From positions 1 through 9,480 of the forward strand of contig JAUXIZ010000017.1 of the NCBI GenBank assembly GCA_030620855.1: a stretch of 9,480 nucleotides of DNA, read 5' to 3'. Below are positions 1-7,374 of the stretch, piece after piece. Every line of letters begins with the position of its first letter. The stretch's first letter is position 1. Below the pieces are notes generated by a model. That model was given only the letters and a program-made list of their open reading frames with translations. It was not told where the DNA came from and made no database searches. Position numbers and translations under genes: made by a program. The DNA comes from a candidate division WWE3 bacterium (GTDB lineage: Bacteria; Patescibacteriota; WWE3; 9FT-COMBO-53-11).

Positions 1-2051
1 ACATTTACAAAAACCTCTAGAGGGTTACTGTCCCCGTTTTCATTGACCGTTACAAAAGCGCTGCCGACCGGGGTATCTATTCGGTAGGTTGAACCAGAGG
101 TGCGAACGGGTCGGGGCTTGACCGCCAGCTCCTCTTCTTCCCGACTCTTTTTAACTTCCGCGGTTTCCAGAACAACTTCTTTTCTTGATCCCGTCACGTA
201 AACTGTTAAGCCCTTGCAACCTAGCCGCCAAGCGTCAATGTAGGCGTCTTTAACATCATCAACCGTAGCATCGGCCGGGAAATTACAAGTTTTGGAGATA
301 GAGTTATCCACAAACCTCTGAAGAGCCGCCTGCATCTTTATGTGCTGGTTCGGAGTTATATCTTGCGAGACGACAAAAACCTTCCGCAGATCTTTTGGAA
401 TATCATCAATTCCCTGAGCGGTCCCGGTCTGGCGAACTCGAGCGTAGATATTTTCGCGAACATTTTCGGAGAGCCCCACTTCTTCCAAAGCTCTATCAAA
501 AAGCGGGCTTGTGTAAGTCAGCTCCCGCTTCCCTTCCTCCTCTCCGGCCGCTTGGTAAAGGCGTCTAACGTAGGAGAGGGCAAAAACCGGCTCGCACCCG
601 TACCCCTCAACCCCTGCAACCGTTGATATGGTCCCGGTTGGTGCTATGGTCTGCTGAGCACCGTTTCTGATGCCGTGCTTTTTGATGCTGGAGACAACTT
701 TCCCCCAATCAAGTTCGGGACGGCCGAAGTCCTCCTTGTATTTGCGAAGTGGTTTTGGCGGTTCCCAGGATAACTTTTTAGGATCGTAAATTGATCCTTT
801 GATTGCCGGAAATGCTCCCCTTTCCTTCGCCCGTTCAATCGAAGCCAGCATTGTGTGGTAGCGTATAAACTCCATAATCTGTGCTGCCAGCTCCACTCCA
901 TCATCATCACCATAGGATACGCCAAGCATATACATGGCATCGGCAAGCCCCATAATCCCAAGCCCGATCCGGCGAACGGCTAGAGCGGCTTCCGCAAGTT
1001 CTGGAACTTCCGGGACATATTTGTTGGCATCAACAACGTTGTCCAAAAAGAACGTGGAGAGCTTTATGGTTTCTGCTAGCTCTTCCCAATCGATCTGGTT
1101 TTTGTCGGTTACGTGATTGGCGATATTTACCGAACCAAGGCAGCAGTTTTCGTAAGGCCCAAGCCATTGTTCGCCACACGGATTTGTAGCCTTAAGCTCG
1201 TAAAGGTGGGACACCGGGTTTTCTTTATTGGCCGCGTCAATAAACAAGATGCCCGGTTCTCCATTTCTGTGGGCTGACGTGATAATCTCCTCAAAAAGCT
1301 CTCGGGCTTTAACTTCACCCCACGCTTTTCCGTCTCTCGGGTTAACCAGCTTAAACTTTCCCCCCTTCGCAACCGCCCTCATAAACTTGTCCGTTACGGC
1401 AACGGAAATGTTGAAGTTTCTAACTTTCCCCTCTTCCTCTTTGCAGTGCACAAACGAGCTGATGTCGGGGTGATCCACTCGCAAAACCGCCATGTTTGCT
1501 CCGCGCCGGACCCCGCCTTGGGCGATTACTCCAAAGCAAGCATCATAGGCCTCCAAAAACCCAATCGGTCCGCTGGAGCGCCCGCCGGAGCGGCTAACAA
1601 AGTCTTTCTTGGGCCTAAGATCGGAAAAAGCAAAACCGTTGCCTCCCCCGGTCTGCTGGATCAAAGCCGCAACTCTAAGCGTGGAGAAAATTCCCCGCGG
1701 ATCGCGACCAAGATCGTCGGCTATTGGCAAAACAAAACAAGCCGCAAGCTGGCCAAGAGGAGTACCGGCCCCAGTCCAGGTTGGCGAGTTGGGAACAAAT
1801 TTAAACTCCGTTAGGAGGTTGTAAAAAACTTTCTCTGTTTTTTTGAGATCTTTTTTGTAGTCTTTATCAGGCTGTGCAATCGCACGAGCCACGCGCCTAA
1901 AAGTCTGCTTTGGGGTCTCCGCCGAATTCCCATCCTTCCCCCGCCTCACGTATCTTCTAACAAACACTTCGGCCGCATTATCCGACATCCCAAACTCGGA
2001 TTTTGCTACCTCAATTGCGGATTTTAGGTCCAATAAACGGCGTTTAGGCAT
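1..2051 (-). CDS. nrdJ: Class II (adenosylcobalamin-dependent) ribonucleotide reductase, 3' end beyond the window
   Basis: Reduces ribonucleotides to deoxyribonucleotides in the cytoplasm using a cobalamin-generated thiyl radical. The frame is open from an ATG at 2051 to the left edge, giving 683 complete codons. Seen: NSPTW at 88-92; a first redox cysteine in LAACF (C105); QQTGGGNGF at 132-140; the active-site motif NPCGE at 290-294 (N290, thiyl C292, E294); the second redox cysteine C303 in ENCCLGSVN, eleven residues after C292 as in the Thermotoga enzyme; the phosphate-binding PTGTIS at 471-476; and SKTCNFP at 586-592. Residues about 655-683 (TYRIDTPVGSAFVTVN onward) look like the start of the TSCPD-type C-terminal extension, so perhaps 100 or more residues, including any terminal cysteine pair, lie outside. 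The N-terminus has no recognisable ATP-cone, which suggests no overall-activity allosteric site. No Shine-Dalgarno is visible at the start. It follows ftsZ after a 131-base spacer with its own possible promoter. Confidence 0.95.
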   Translation of the reverse strand, partial: MPKRRLLDLKSAIEVAKSEFGMSDNAAEVFVRRYVRRGKDGNSAETPKQTFRRVARAIAQPDKDYKKDLKKTEKVFYNLLTEFKFVPNSPTWTGAGTPLGQLAACFVLPIADDLGRDPRGIFSTLRVAALIQQTGGGNGFAFSDLRPKKDFVSRSGGRSSGPIGFLEAYDACFGVIAQGGVRRGANMAVLRVDHPDISSFVHCKEEEGKVRNFNISVAVTDKFMRAVAKGGKFKLVNPRDGKAWGEVKARELFEEIITSAHRNGEPGILFIDAANKENPVSHLYELKATNPCGEQWLGPYENCCLGSVNIANHVTDKNQIDWEELAETIKLSTFFLDNVVDANKYVPEVPELAEAALAVRRIGLGIMGLADAMYMLGVSYGDDDGVELAAQIMEFIRYHTMLASIERAKERGAFPAIKGSIYDPKKLSWEPPKPLRKYKEDFGRPELDWGKVVSSIKKHGIRNGAQQTIAPTGTISTVAGVEGYGCEPVFALSYVRRLYQAAGEEEGKRELTYTSPLFDRALEEVGLSENVRENIYARVRQTGTAQGIDDIPKDLRKVFVVSQDITPNQHIKMQAALQRFVDNSISKTCNFPADATVDDVKDAYIDAWRLGCKGLTVYVTGSRKEVVLETAEVKKSREEEELAVKPRPVRTSGSTYRIDTPVGSAFVTVNENGDSNPLEVFVN

Positions 2052-2077
2052 TTGATTAATGGGCAGTGAGTAACTTT

Positions 2078-2099
2078 GGACGCCGAAGGTGCGGCGTCC
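2078..2099 (-). promoter_or_regulatory. Perfect GC-rich stem-loop in the nrdJ leader
   Basis: An 8-base inverted repeat (GGACGCCG / CGGCGTCC) encloses a 6-base loop, 27 bases upstream of the nrdJ start codon. On the minus strand the stem is followed by AAAGTTAC, not a T-tract, and the plus-strand side is followed by CTAAAT, so it does not fit a standard intrinsic terminator on either strand. It may be a transcript-stabilising or attenuating hairpin between ftsZ and nrdJ, a protein-binding palindrome, or one copy of a dispersed palindromic repeat. The inverted repeat is seen directly; the role is inferred. Confidence 0.5.
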
Positions 2100-2118
2100 C
2101 TAAATCGTGTTTAACATA

Positions 2119-2148
2119 ATTCAAAGCATCTTAACAAGACGAGATCAA
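2119..2148 (-). promoter_or_regulatory. Weak sigma-70-like promoter candidate for nrdJ
   Basis: On the minus strand TTGATC (2148-2143) lies 18 bases before TTGAAT (2124-2119). These match four of six bases of the -35 and -10 consensus. Transcription would begin near 2112 and place the 2078-2099 hairpin in a leader of about 60 bases. The match is modest in an AT-rich spacer and could be chance. I saw no clear NrdR box, and the spacer looks too short for a full cobalamin riboswitch. Confidence 0.2.
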
Positions 2149-2182
2149 TCCAGTAATTTCGGGAATGGAATCAAAAAGGATT

Positions 2183-3238
2183 TCAGCGCTTGCCGCGCCT
2201 CAAAAATGCGGGAGCTTCAAATTCGCTCTCTTCCTTCTTGTTAGACTCTTTCGCTCGGCTTTCTGAGGCGACAGAGTCCGAAGGTCCCAGAGCAAAACCG
2301 GTTGCAATGACCGTGAGTTTTATTTCATCCTTCATGTTCTCGTCAATTGAGGTACCAAAGATGATATTTGCGTTGGGATCCGCCGCCTCGGATATGATGC
2401 GGGCGGCCTCGTCCACTTCATGCATCCCCAAATCCGGCCCGCCGACGATATTCAAAAGAATTCCGGTTGCACCATCCACGGAAACCTCAAGAAGAGGAGA
2501 TGTGATTGCCGCTCTTGCCGCAGTAGTAGATTTGTCTTCCCCGCTGCCTTCCCCTATTCCCATAAGAGCACTTCCGGCATTGGTCATGATTGCTCGAACA
2601 TCGGCAAAATCAACGTTTACCAACCCGGGAATCACAATAAGGTCGGAAATTCCCTGGACGGCGCGACCCAAAATCGAATCTGCAACCCGAAACGCATCCA
2701 AAATGGACATCGTGCGCTCAACTATTTCAAGAAGCTTTTGGTTGGGTATAACGATGAGGGCATCGACCTTATCCTGGAGTTCTTGGATCCCCTTTACAGC
2801 GTTCTCCATCCTTTTGGCTCCCTCAAATCCGAAAGGTTTAGTCACAATACCAACGGTCAAGGCGCCAAGCGATTTTGCAATTTCCGCCATAATCGGAGCG
2901 CCTCCGGTGCCAGTCCCTCCGCCCATCCCAGCAGTAATAAAGACCATGTCGGATCCCTCCAACCGGTCCCGAAGCATATCAACCGATTCCTCGGCGGCTT
3001 TCATGCCGATTTCGGGCTCGCCGCCGGAGCCTAGGCCGCGAGTGACTTTTTCTCCAATTTGAAGTTTAACGGGAGCTTCCGAGGAATCAAGAGCTTGTGA
3101 GTCGGTGTTAACCGCAAAAAAGTCAACACCTTGGATCTTTTGATTTCTAATCATCGAGTTTATCGCGTTGCTGCCGGCTCCGCCTAACCCGACAACCGTA
3201 ATGTTTGCAACTTTTTCGATTTGAGGCTTAACACGCAT
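2183..3238 (-). CDS. ftsZ: Cell division protein FtsZ
   Basis: Tubulin-like GTPase that polymerises into the cytokinetic ring at midcell. The 351 residues are a usual, slightly short length. Seen in order: nucleotide-binding loop VGLGGAGSNAIN (16-27); the tubulin signature GGGTGTGGAP (106-115); the T7 synergy loop NVDFADVR (208-215), whose aspartates complete the catalytic site of the neighbouring subunit; the C-terminal domain to about 317; a short charged linker (about 318-338); and a conserved terminal peptide EFEAPAFLRRGKR (339-351), the usual docking site for FtsA. The gene starts 6 bases after the ftsA stop, so the two are almost certainly co-transcribed; no strong Shine-Dalgarno is visible. 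It ends in TGA, and the canonical tail directly before that codon argues that TGA is a true stop here. Confidence 0.98.
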   Translation of the reverse strand: MRVKPQIEKVANITVVGLGGAGSNAINSMIRNQKIQGVDFFAVNTDSQALDSSEAPVKLQIGEKVTRGLGSGGEPEIGMKAAEESVDMLRDRLEGSDMVFITAGMGGGTGTGGAPIMAEIAKSLGALTVGIVTKPFGFEGAKRMENAVKGIQELQDKVDALIVIPNQKLLEIVERTMSILDAFRVADSILGRAVQGISDLIVIPGLVNVDFADVRAIMTNAGSALMGIGEGSGEDKSTTAARAAITSPLLEVSVDGATGILLNIVGGPDLGMHEVDEAARIISEAADPNANIIFGTSIDENMKDEIKLTVIATGFALGPSDSVASESRAKESNKKEESEFEAPAFLRRGKR

Positions 3239-3244
3239 TTACGT

Positions 3245-4501
3245 CTATGGAAGAAAACTCCGCCCCCATTCTATCACCCGCCCAAACGTTTGTGAAACCT
3301 TGCGCGTATCAAAAGATGGAATGCTGATTCTTTCTCCCGGCTCCGCGTAAGATCCGTAAGAAACAAGACCGATCGCCGTTGCGTGAGCGGGCGTGGAAAC
3401 GTCGTCTATTAGACCCGATACGCCGGTCGGATAACCAACTCTAAGAGGCAGCCGTAGATGTTTTTTAACAACGTCTTTTAAGCCGAGGGTTTGAACTACA
3501 CCTCCAGTTACAATAAGCCCCGCAGGCAAATTGCCCTGATGGCCCGAGTTTTTGATTTCAATCCCTACCATGCTCATAATCTCCGTAAGCCGGGCTTCGA
3601 TAATGTTTTTTACAAAGGAAAACGGGATCGAGTCTATCTCCAAACCCAACTCCGAAATATCAACCTCATCTTTTTTATCTTTATCTTCTTTATCTTTGCT
3701 CTTCTTAAGCGATCCGTCCGAAAGCTTAATTTTTAGCTTTTCTGCATCCTCGAGGGAAATCCTAAGTCCGACCGCAAGATCGTTGGTAATGCTTTGGCCG
3801 CCGTATGGAACGACGGAGGCGTAGCACGGGCTGTCGTTTGTGAAGATAAGAATTTGGGTCGTTTCGCCTCCGATATCAACCAGTGCGCACCCCAGCTCTT
3901 TTTCGGTATCCGAAAGCACTGCCTCCGAAGATGCCAAACCGCAAAAAACCAAATCCTCCACATCAACCCCCACATGCTGGACACATTTGACAAGGTTTCT
4001 CATAACGGTCGTGGAGCCGGAGATTATATTGGTCTCAACCTCCATCCGCACTCCGCTCATCCCAACCGGGTCTTTAATCCCGTCTTGGGAGTCAACCGTA
4101 AAACCGCGGGGCAGAACGTGGATAATTTCGCGCGATGAAGGAAGCGACACGGCTCGGGCCGCCTCCGTTACCCGCTCAACATCGGCCTCAGTAATTTCCG
4201 AGGCCTCTCCCCCGACGGCAACGACTCCGTGGGAGTTAAGCGAGGAGATGTGCTTGCCGTCAACCGAAACAAACGCGGAAGAAATTGAGTAGCCGGCCAT
4301 CCGCTCCGAACCTTCCAAGCTTTCGGCGATCGACTCAACCGCCTCGTCAATGTCAACAACCACGCCTTTTTTAATACCTTTGGAAGGAACCGTAGAAACG
4401 CCAACGACAGATACTTTATTTTCCGGGGTAATGGTGGCTATGACTGTTGATACCTTGGAAGTACCGACATCTATACCTGTAATAATTCGATCTTTAGGCA
4501 T
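3245..4501 (-). CDS. ftsA: Cell division protein FtsA
   Basis: Actin-like ATPase that tethers FtsZ filaments to the membrane and recruits later division proteins. The 418 residues are typical. Seen: phosphate-1 motif ITGIDVGTSKVSTVI (7-21); an SHS2/1C region at roughly 84-165; phosphate-2 motif ALVDIGGETTQ (206-216); adenosine motif LIVTGGVVQTLGL (329-341). The last 15 residues (SQTFGRVIEWGRSFLP region) could form the amphipathic membrane-targeting helix. An unusual run of 14 nearly all charged residues, KKSKDKEDKDKKDE (266-279), sits between the phosphate-2 and adenosine motifs. The gene lies 62 bases after ftsQ and 6 bases before ftsZ. The ATG at 4501 is chosen because the conserved N-terminal strand begins a few residues later. 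No Shine-Dalgarno precedes it. It ends in TAG. Confidence 0.97.
   Translation of the reverse strand: MPKDRIITGIDVGTSKVSTVIATITPENKVSVVGVSTVPSKGIKKGVVVDIDEAVESIAESLEGSERMAGYSISSAFVSVDGKHISSLNSHGVVAVGGEASEITEADVERVTEAARAVSLPSSREIIHVLPRGFTVDSQDGIKDPVGMSGVRMEVETNIISGSTTVMRNLVKCVQHVGVDVEDLVFCGLASSEAVLSDTEKELGCALVDIGGETTQILIFTNDSPCYASVVPYGGQSITNDLAVGLRISLEDAEKLKIKLSDGSLKKSKDKEDKDKKDEVDISELGLEIDSIPFSFVKNIIEARLTEIMSMVGIEIKNSGHQGNLPAGLIVTGGVVQTLGLKDVVKKHLRLPLRVGYPTGVSGLIDDVSTPAHATAIGLVSYGSYAEPGERISIPSFDTRKVSQTFGRVIEWGRSFLP
3665..3706 (-). repeat. Low-complexity TTTATCTT-like tract inside ftsA
   Basis: The plus strand reads as imperfect repeats of TTTATCTT/CTTTATCT, which encode the Lys/Asp/Glu-rich segment at FtsA residues 266-279. 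The tract keeps the reading frame. It could vary in length between strains by replication slippage in multiples of three. It looks like a flexible surface loop rather than a functional motif. Confidence 0.6.
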
Positions 4502-4563
4502 AAGAGCAATTTAAGTTTCTCATGCGAATAATATCACAGAGCAAGGGTCCCAAGCGACACACT
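4502..4563 (-). other. Short spacer between ftsQ and ftsA
   Basis: These 62 bases form the second-largest gap in the block. They contain an AT-rich TGATATTATT that could serve as a -10 region, but I find no -35 hexamer at good spacing, no terminator hairpin and no Shine-Dalgarno before ftsA. A separate ftsAZ promoter here is possible but not supported by a clear signal. Confidence 0.3.
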
Positions 4564-5337
4564 TTACAAGCGAACAACGGGTCTTGCAAACCTGAGATCA
4601 ACGGATTTTGGAACCTTTCCGTTCAACTTATAACGCTGTAAAAGCTGGGTCAAAAGATCAATTTGCGGGGAAATTTTGTTTTCAGCATCAAGCCAAACGG
4701 TCGTCTTTTTTAGCTTAAGCTCAATCGTTGACGAGCGCAGAAATATGGCCTTGGTTTCCAAACCTTTTTCTGATACAAGATCCAGTGTTTCCAAATATCC
4801 GGCCACCCCCTCACCGCTTACAAAGTCCCCGACCTGTCCTTCAAAAGACTCCCCCAGCTTAATAACGGGCAGCTTTTCCTTTTGAGCTTCACGAAAAAGA
4901 AAGCCCTCCTCATCAACTAAAAATTTTTCCCCGGATCCGTCCTGCACGATCGCCAGCGGGACGCGAACCGCAACTCTGATAAGCACGCGATCCGGCAGCT
5001 TCTTTTCCACCCCCACGCTTTTTATAGTCGGAAAATCCGCCTTTATATTTTCTTCCACAGCTTGGGAATTCAAAAAGAAAATGCTTCGGGCCACAACTTC
5101 CTCCAAAATCCTCTGGCGAACAAGGGCCTCATCGGCCAGCTGCTCAAACTCAAAATCCATCTTTTTGACCTGGAAAATATCCGAGCGAAGAAGCAAAAAC
5201 CCGCAAGCTACAATAAGAACCAAAACCGCCGCCAAAAGAAATTTGTTTAAAGACCGGCCGGGAGAATAGGAAGGAGAAAATACTCTCGGCACATGCCTAA
5301 AAAAATGCCTTCTTTTTCGTCTAAAAATTCTAACCAT
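4564..5337 (-). CDS. ftsQ: Cell division protein FtsQ/DivIB (POTRA domain)
   Basis: Bitopic membrane protein of the divisome that links the cytoplasmic ring to septal wall synthesis. The 257 residues fit the family. Seen: a strongly basic cytoplasmic N-terminus (RIFRRKRRHFFR at 3-14); one transmembrane helix at about 33-51; a POTRA domain at about 54-128, whose characteristic segment FPTIKSVGVEKKLPDRVLIRV (102-122) is followed by RVPLA; the beta domain (about 130-257) with VDEEGFLF (141-148); and the C-terminal VDLRFARPVV (246-255), close to the usual DLRF ending. The gene lies 23 bases after murG; murC, murB and ddl, often found between these two in larger dcw clusters, are absent. The start codon has no obvious Shine-Dalgarno; its position is set by the basic leader and the helix. 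It ends in TAA. Confidence 0.93.
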   Translation of the reverse strand: MVRIFRRKRRHFFRHVPRVFSPSYSPGRSLNKFLLAAVLVLIVACGFLLLRSDIFQVKKMDFEFEQLADEALVRQRILEEVVARSIFFLNSQAVEENIKADFPTIKSVGVEKKLPDRVLIRVAVRVPLAIVQDGSGEKFLVDEEGFLFREAQKEKLPVIKLGESFEGQVGDFVSGEGVAGYLETLDLVSEKGLETKAIFLRSSTIELKLKKTTVWLDAENKISPQIDLLTQLLQRYKLNGKVPKSVDLRFARPVVRL

Positions 5338-5360
5338 TAAGGAAAGTAGAACACCCCGCT

Positions 5361-6482
5361 TTATTCTACCAACCGGACAATCTCGGAGGCGATTTTGGAT
5401 GCGGCGTCGGGGCGGATAAGCTCTCGGGCTTTCTTGGCCGAACCGGCATAACGGTCGTAATCTTTAAAAATGGAATCAATCGCATCCAAAAGCGAGGGTG
5501 AGGAAAGCATCTCTTCGGTCAAGGTCAAGGAAGCGCCCAAATCGGACAACAATTGGGCATTTTTAAACTGCTCTTGATGAGAGACCCAAGGGATGGGTAT
5601 CAGAACCGACGGTTTGGCCAAAGCCGCAAGCTCGGCCACCGTATTGGCTCCGGCTCTGCCAACCACCAGATCGCACGAGGAAAAAACAGCTCCAATCTCA
5701 TCTTCCCCAAAATACTCTTGAACAACGTAGCGGGACTTGAGGTTTTTGGGCAGTTGGCTTTTCATAAGGATAAGTTTTTGATAATCCCTAAAAACCTCGG
5801 AAGATCCCGTCTGATGCATGACATTGTAGAGCTCTAGAAATTGGGAAAGGGCCTTCCTAACCGCTTCGTTTATTACATGAGCCCCTTGTTTGCCTCCGGT
5901 TATGTAGATGGTAGGTAATCTATTTTTAAAATTAAATCTTCCAGTCTTGGACTCAAATATAGTTTGCCTTAGGGGATTGCCGACAAGCATGGTCTTTCGA
6001 CGCGGGAAGTAATCCAAAGAAGCCTCCCAGGAAACAAAAACCTGTTTGGCAAAAAGAGCGATAAACCGGTTGGCCCAGCCGGACACAACGGTTTGCTCGT
6101 GGGTAACGGACGGAACGCGCAAAACAAAACCGGCCAAAACAACCGGAGCGGCCAGGTATCCCCCAAAAGATATCACAAGCGCCGGGCGGATTTTAAGCAA
6201 AAGATACAAAGCATGCAAAAAGCCCAAAGGCACCTTAAACCATTCTTTAACGCTGGTTTTATAAAGCTTGCCCGCTTTAAGATCGTGAAAAGGGATCTCC
6301 ATCCTTTTCACGGTCCGGGCCTCAACGGACACCGTTTTTTCCCCGCTTAAAGAACTCAGGTGCCCGATCCAATGGAACTCAAAGTTGCCTCTCTTTTTTA
6401 GCTCCTCCATTATGGCTAATGCCGGCGTGTGGTGACCCCCCGTAATTACAACCCTCTTTGTTTTTCTTTCTTTTTCCGCCAT
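5361..6482 (-). CDS. murG: UDP-GlcNAc:lipid I N-acetylglucosaminyltransferase MurG
   Basis: GT-B glycosyltransferase on the inner face of the membrane that converts lipid I to lipid II. The 373 residues are normal. Seen in the N-terminal (acceptor) domain: TGGHHTPALA (14-23), a form of the first glycine-rich loop two residues shorter than the usual GGTGGHxxP; SFGGYLAAP (105-113); HEQ (128-130), followed by T instead of the common N; VGNPLR (167-172). Seen in the C-terminal (donor) domain: GGKQGA (196-201), the acidic-rich GRAGANTVAEL (275-285) and the IPIPWVSHQEQ region (295-305) that contacts UDP-GlcNAc. It starts 7 bases after the ftsW stop, with a good Shine-Dalgarno inside the end of ftsW. 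It ends in TAA. Context in the dcw cluster makes other GT28 functions unlikely. Confidence 0.96.
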   Translation of the reverse strand: MAEKERKTKRVVITGGHHTPALAIMEELKKRGNFEFHWIGHLSSLSGEKTVSVEARTVKRMEIPFHDLKAGKLYKTSVKEWFKVPLGFLHALYLLLKIRPALVISFGGYLAAPVVLAGFVLRVPSVTHEQTVVSGWANRFIALFAKQVFVSWEASLDYFPRRKTMLVGNPLRQTIFESKTGRFNFKNRLPTIYITGGKQGAHVINEAVRKALSQFLELYNVMHQTGSSEVFRDYQKLILMKSQLPKNLKSRYVVQEYFGEDEIGAVFSSCDLVVGRAGANTVAELAALAKPSVLIPIPWVSHQEQFKNAQLLSDLGASLTLTEEMLSSPSLLDAIDSIFKDYDRYAGSAKKARELIRPDAASKIASEIVRLVE

Positions 6483-6489
6483 TTTTTTT

Positions 6490-7362
6490 TTACCTCTTGG
6501 CTTTTCTGGTTCTTGCCGTCTGCTTGCTTATATTCAAAAGTATCCCAAAAGCAGATAACATCACAATAAGAGAAGAACCGCCGTAGGAAATAAAAGGAAG
6601 AGGTACACCTGTTAAAGGTACCAGATTGGTCATCCCCCCAAGGTTAATCAAAACCTGAATCCCCAGCCAGCTTGTTATGCTTGCGGCCAGAATCCGCCCA
6701 AACTCATCCGGAGCGTTTTTCGCAATCAGAAACCCTCGGTAAACAACAAAAGCAAAAAGAGAAATCACTACCAAAGCCCCAATAAAACCAAACTCCTCCC
6801 CCACCACGGCAAAAACGGCATCGGTTGAGATATCGGGTATGTAGCCGTACTTTTGCCGGGATTCTCCGATCCCGATGCCTAAAATCCCCCCCGATCCTAA
6901 GGCAATCAGGATCTGATTTATCTGGTAACCAATGCCCAAAACATCTGCTTCAGGATTCAAAAAAGCCTTAATCCGGTTCATAATGCTTGAGCTTGTAAGG
7001 GCAAGAGCGGCCCCGCCGCCCAAAACGCCCGGGACAAGAAGAAAAAGCTGCCAAAAAGACGCGCCGGCAAAAAAGAATGCGGAAACCCCCAAAAGCGCCA
7101 CGATCACAAGCGTCCCGACATCCGGCTCAAGCAAAATAAGGCCCGCAACAACCGCCGTCGGCAAAAGAAAATCCAATAATCTAGGAGCTTTGCTCTTCTG
7201 CCGCCCCTGCACTTTTTTGGCTTTGCCGGAAAAAAGAGCGGAAAGGTACAGTACAAGGGATAGCTTAGCCAGCTCCGACGGCTGGACACTTATATCCTCA
7301 AGCAAGGGCAGATTGACGGGAAAAGCCAGCCAGCTTTTGGATCCGCGCACCTCCAGGCTCAC
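6490..7362 (-). CDS. ftsW: FtsW, C-terminal part downstream of the in-frame stop
   Basis: C-terminal three-quarters of the SEDS-family lipid II polymerase that builds septal peptidoglycan. From the first possible start (GTG at 7362) it has 290 residues. Seen: GSKSW (7-11) and QPSELAKL (27-34) of the first large periplasmic loop and following helix; LEPDVGT (78-84); NPEADVLGIGYQ (136-147); STDAVFAVVGEEFGF (179-193), whose D181 (residue 282 of the joined protein) corresponds to the catalytic Asp of SEDS polymerases; and GVPLPFISYGGSS (252-264). It is in the same frame as the 97-residue fragment at 7372-7665. Joined, the two span 391 codons before the final TAA, a normal FtsW length. Without the first three helices this fragment alone is unlikely to be active. 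No Shine-Dalgarno precedes the GTG, so independent initiation would rely on reinitiation after the stop. FtsW rather than RodA is chosen from context. Confidence 0.85.
   Translation of the reverse strand: MSLEVRGSKSWLAFPVNLPLLEDISVQPSELAKLSLVLYLSALFSGKAKKVQGRQKSKAPRLLDFLLPTAVVAGLILLEPDVGTLVIVALLGVSAFFFAGASFWQLFLLVPGVLGGGAALALTSSSIMNRIKAFLNPEADVLGIGYQINQILIALGSGGILGIGIGESRQKYGYIPDISTDAVFAVVGEEFGFIGALVVISLFAFVVYRGFLIAKNAPDEFGRILAASITSWLGIQVLINLGGMTNLVPLTGVPLPFISYGGSSLIVMLSAFGILLNISKQTARTRKAKR
6493..6497 (-). promoter_or_regulatory. Shine-Dalgarno site of murG
   Basis: The minus strand reads AAGAGGT then ten A then TGGCG. AGAGG ends 10 bases before the murG ATG and overlaps the last codons of ftsW. 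It is the only clear Shine-Dalgarno I see in the window and supports the ATG at 6482. The A10 run (6482-6491) contains both the end of the ftsW stop codon and the first base of the murG start. Confidence 0.7.
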
Positions 7363-7371
7363 CGGCGTTGG

Positions 7372-7374
7372 TCA
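7372..7374 (-). other. ftsW: In-frame TGA at codon 98 of ftsW
   Basis: The minus strand reads CTT TGA CCA ACG CCG GTG AGC. Both sides are in one frame, so a single base substitution rather than an indel explains the break. Codons one change away include GGA (Gly), CGA and AGA (Arg), TGG (Trp), TCA (Ser) and TTA (Leu). A glycine is plausible because many FtsW proteins have Gly between helix 3 and the conserved G-x-x-x-W segment, but that is inference. Possible causes are a sequencing or consensus error, a strain variant, true inactivation, or readthrough. Confidence 0.9.

Noticed and set aside
342..1824. Several plus- and minus-strand open frames of 60-122 codons across the left third
   Set aside because: All lie within the continuous nrdJ frame and have biased composition without family motifs.
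2052..2182. Cobalamin riboswitch upstream of nrdJ
   Set aside because: The spacer is only 131 bases, and I see no full B12-box core; a short CACTGCC string is not enough.
2174..2210. Intrinsic terminator at the end of ftsZ
   Set aside because: The pairing (GGCGC/GCGCT) is only five bases including a wobble, lies inside the coding end, and the T5 run is eight or more bases away.
2190..3062. Long plus-strand open frame opposite ftsZ
   Set aside because: It is the antisense shadow of ftsZ, rich in Ser, Pro and Arg, with no recognisable domain.
7372..7374. TGA read as glycine or tryptophan under an alternative genetic code
   Set aside because: No other gene contains an in-frame TGA although Gly and Trp are frequent (all Trp seen are TGG), and murF, mraY and ftsZ end in TGA at the expected positions, murF and mraY right at the next gene's start.
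7335..7374. Selenocysteine insertion at the ftsW TGA
   Set aside because: A weak CGCC/GGTG pairing can be drawn downstream, but it is imperfect with a bulge, and no role for selenocysteine in FtsW is known to me.
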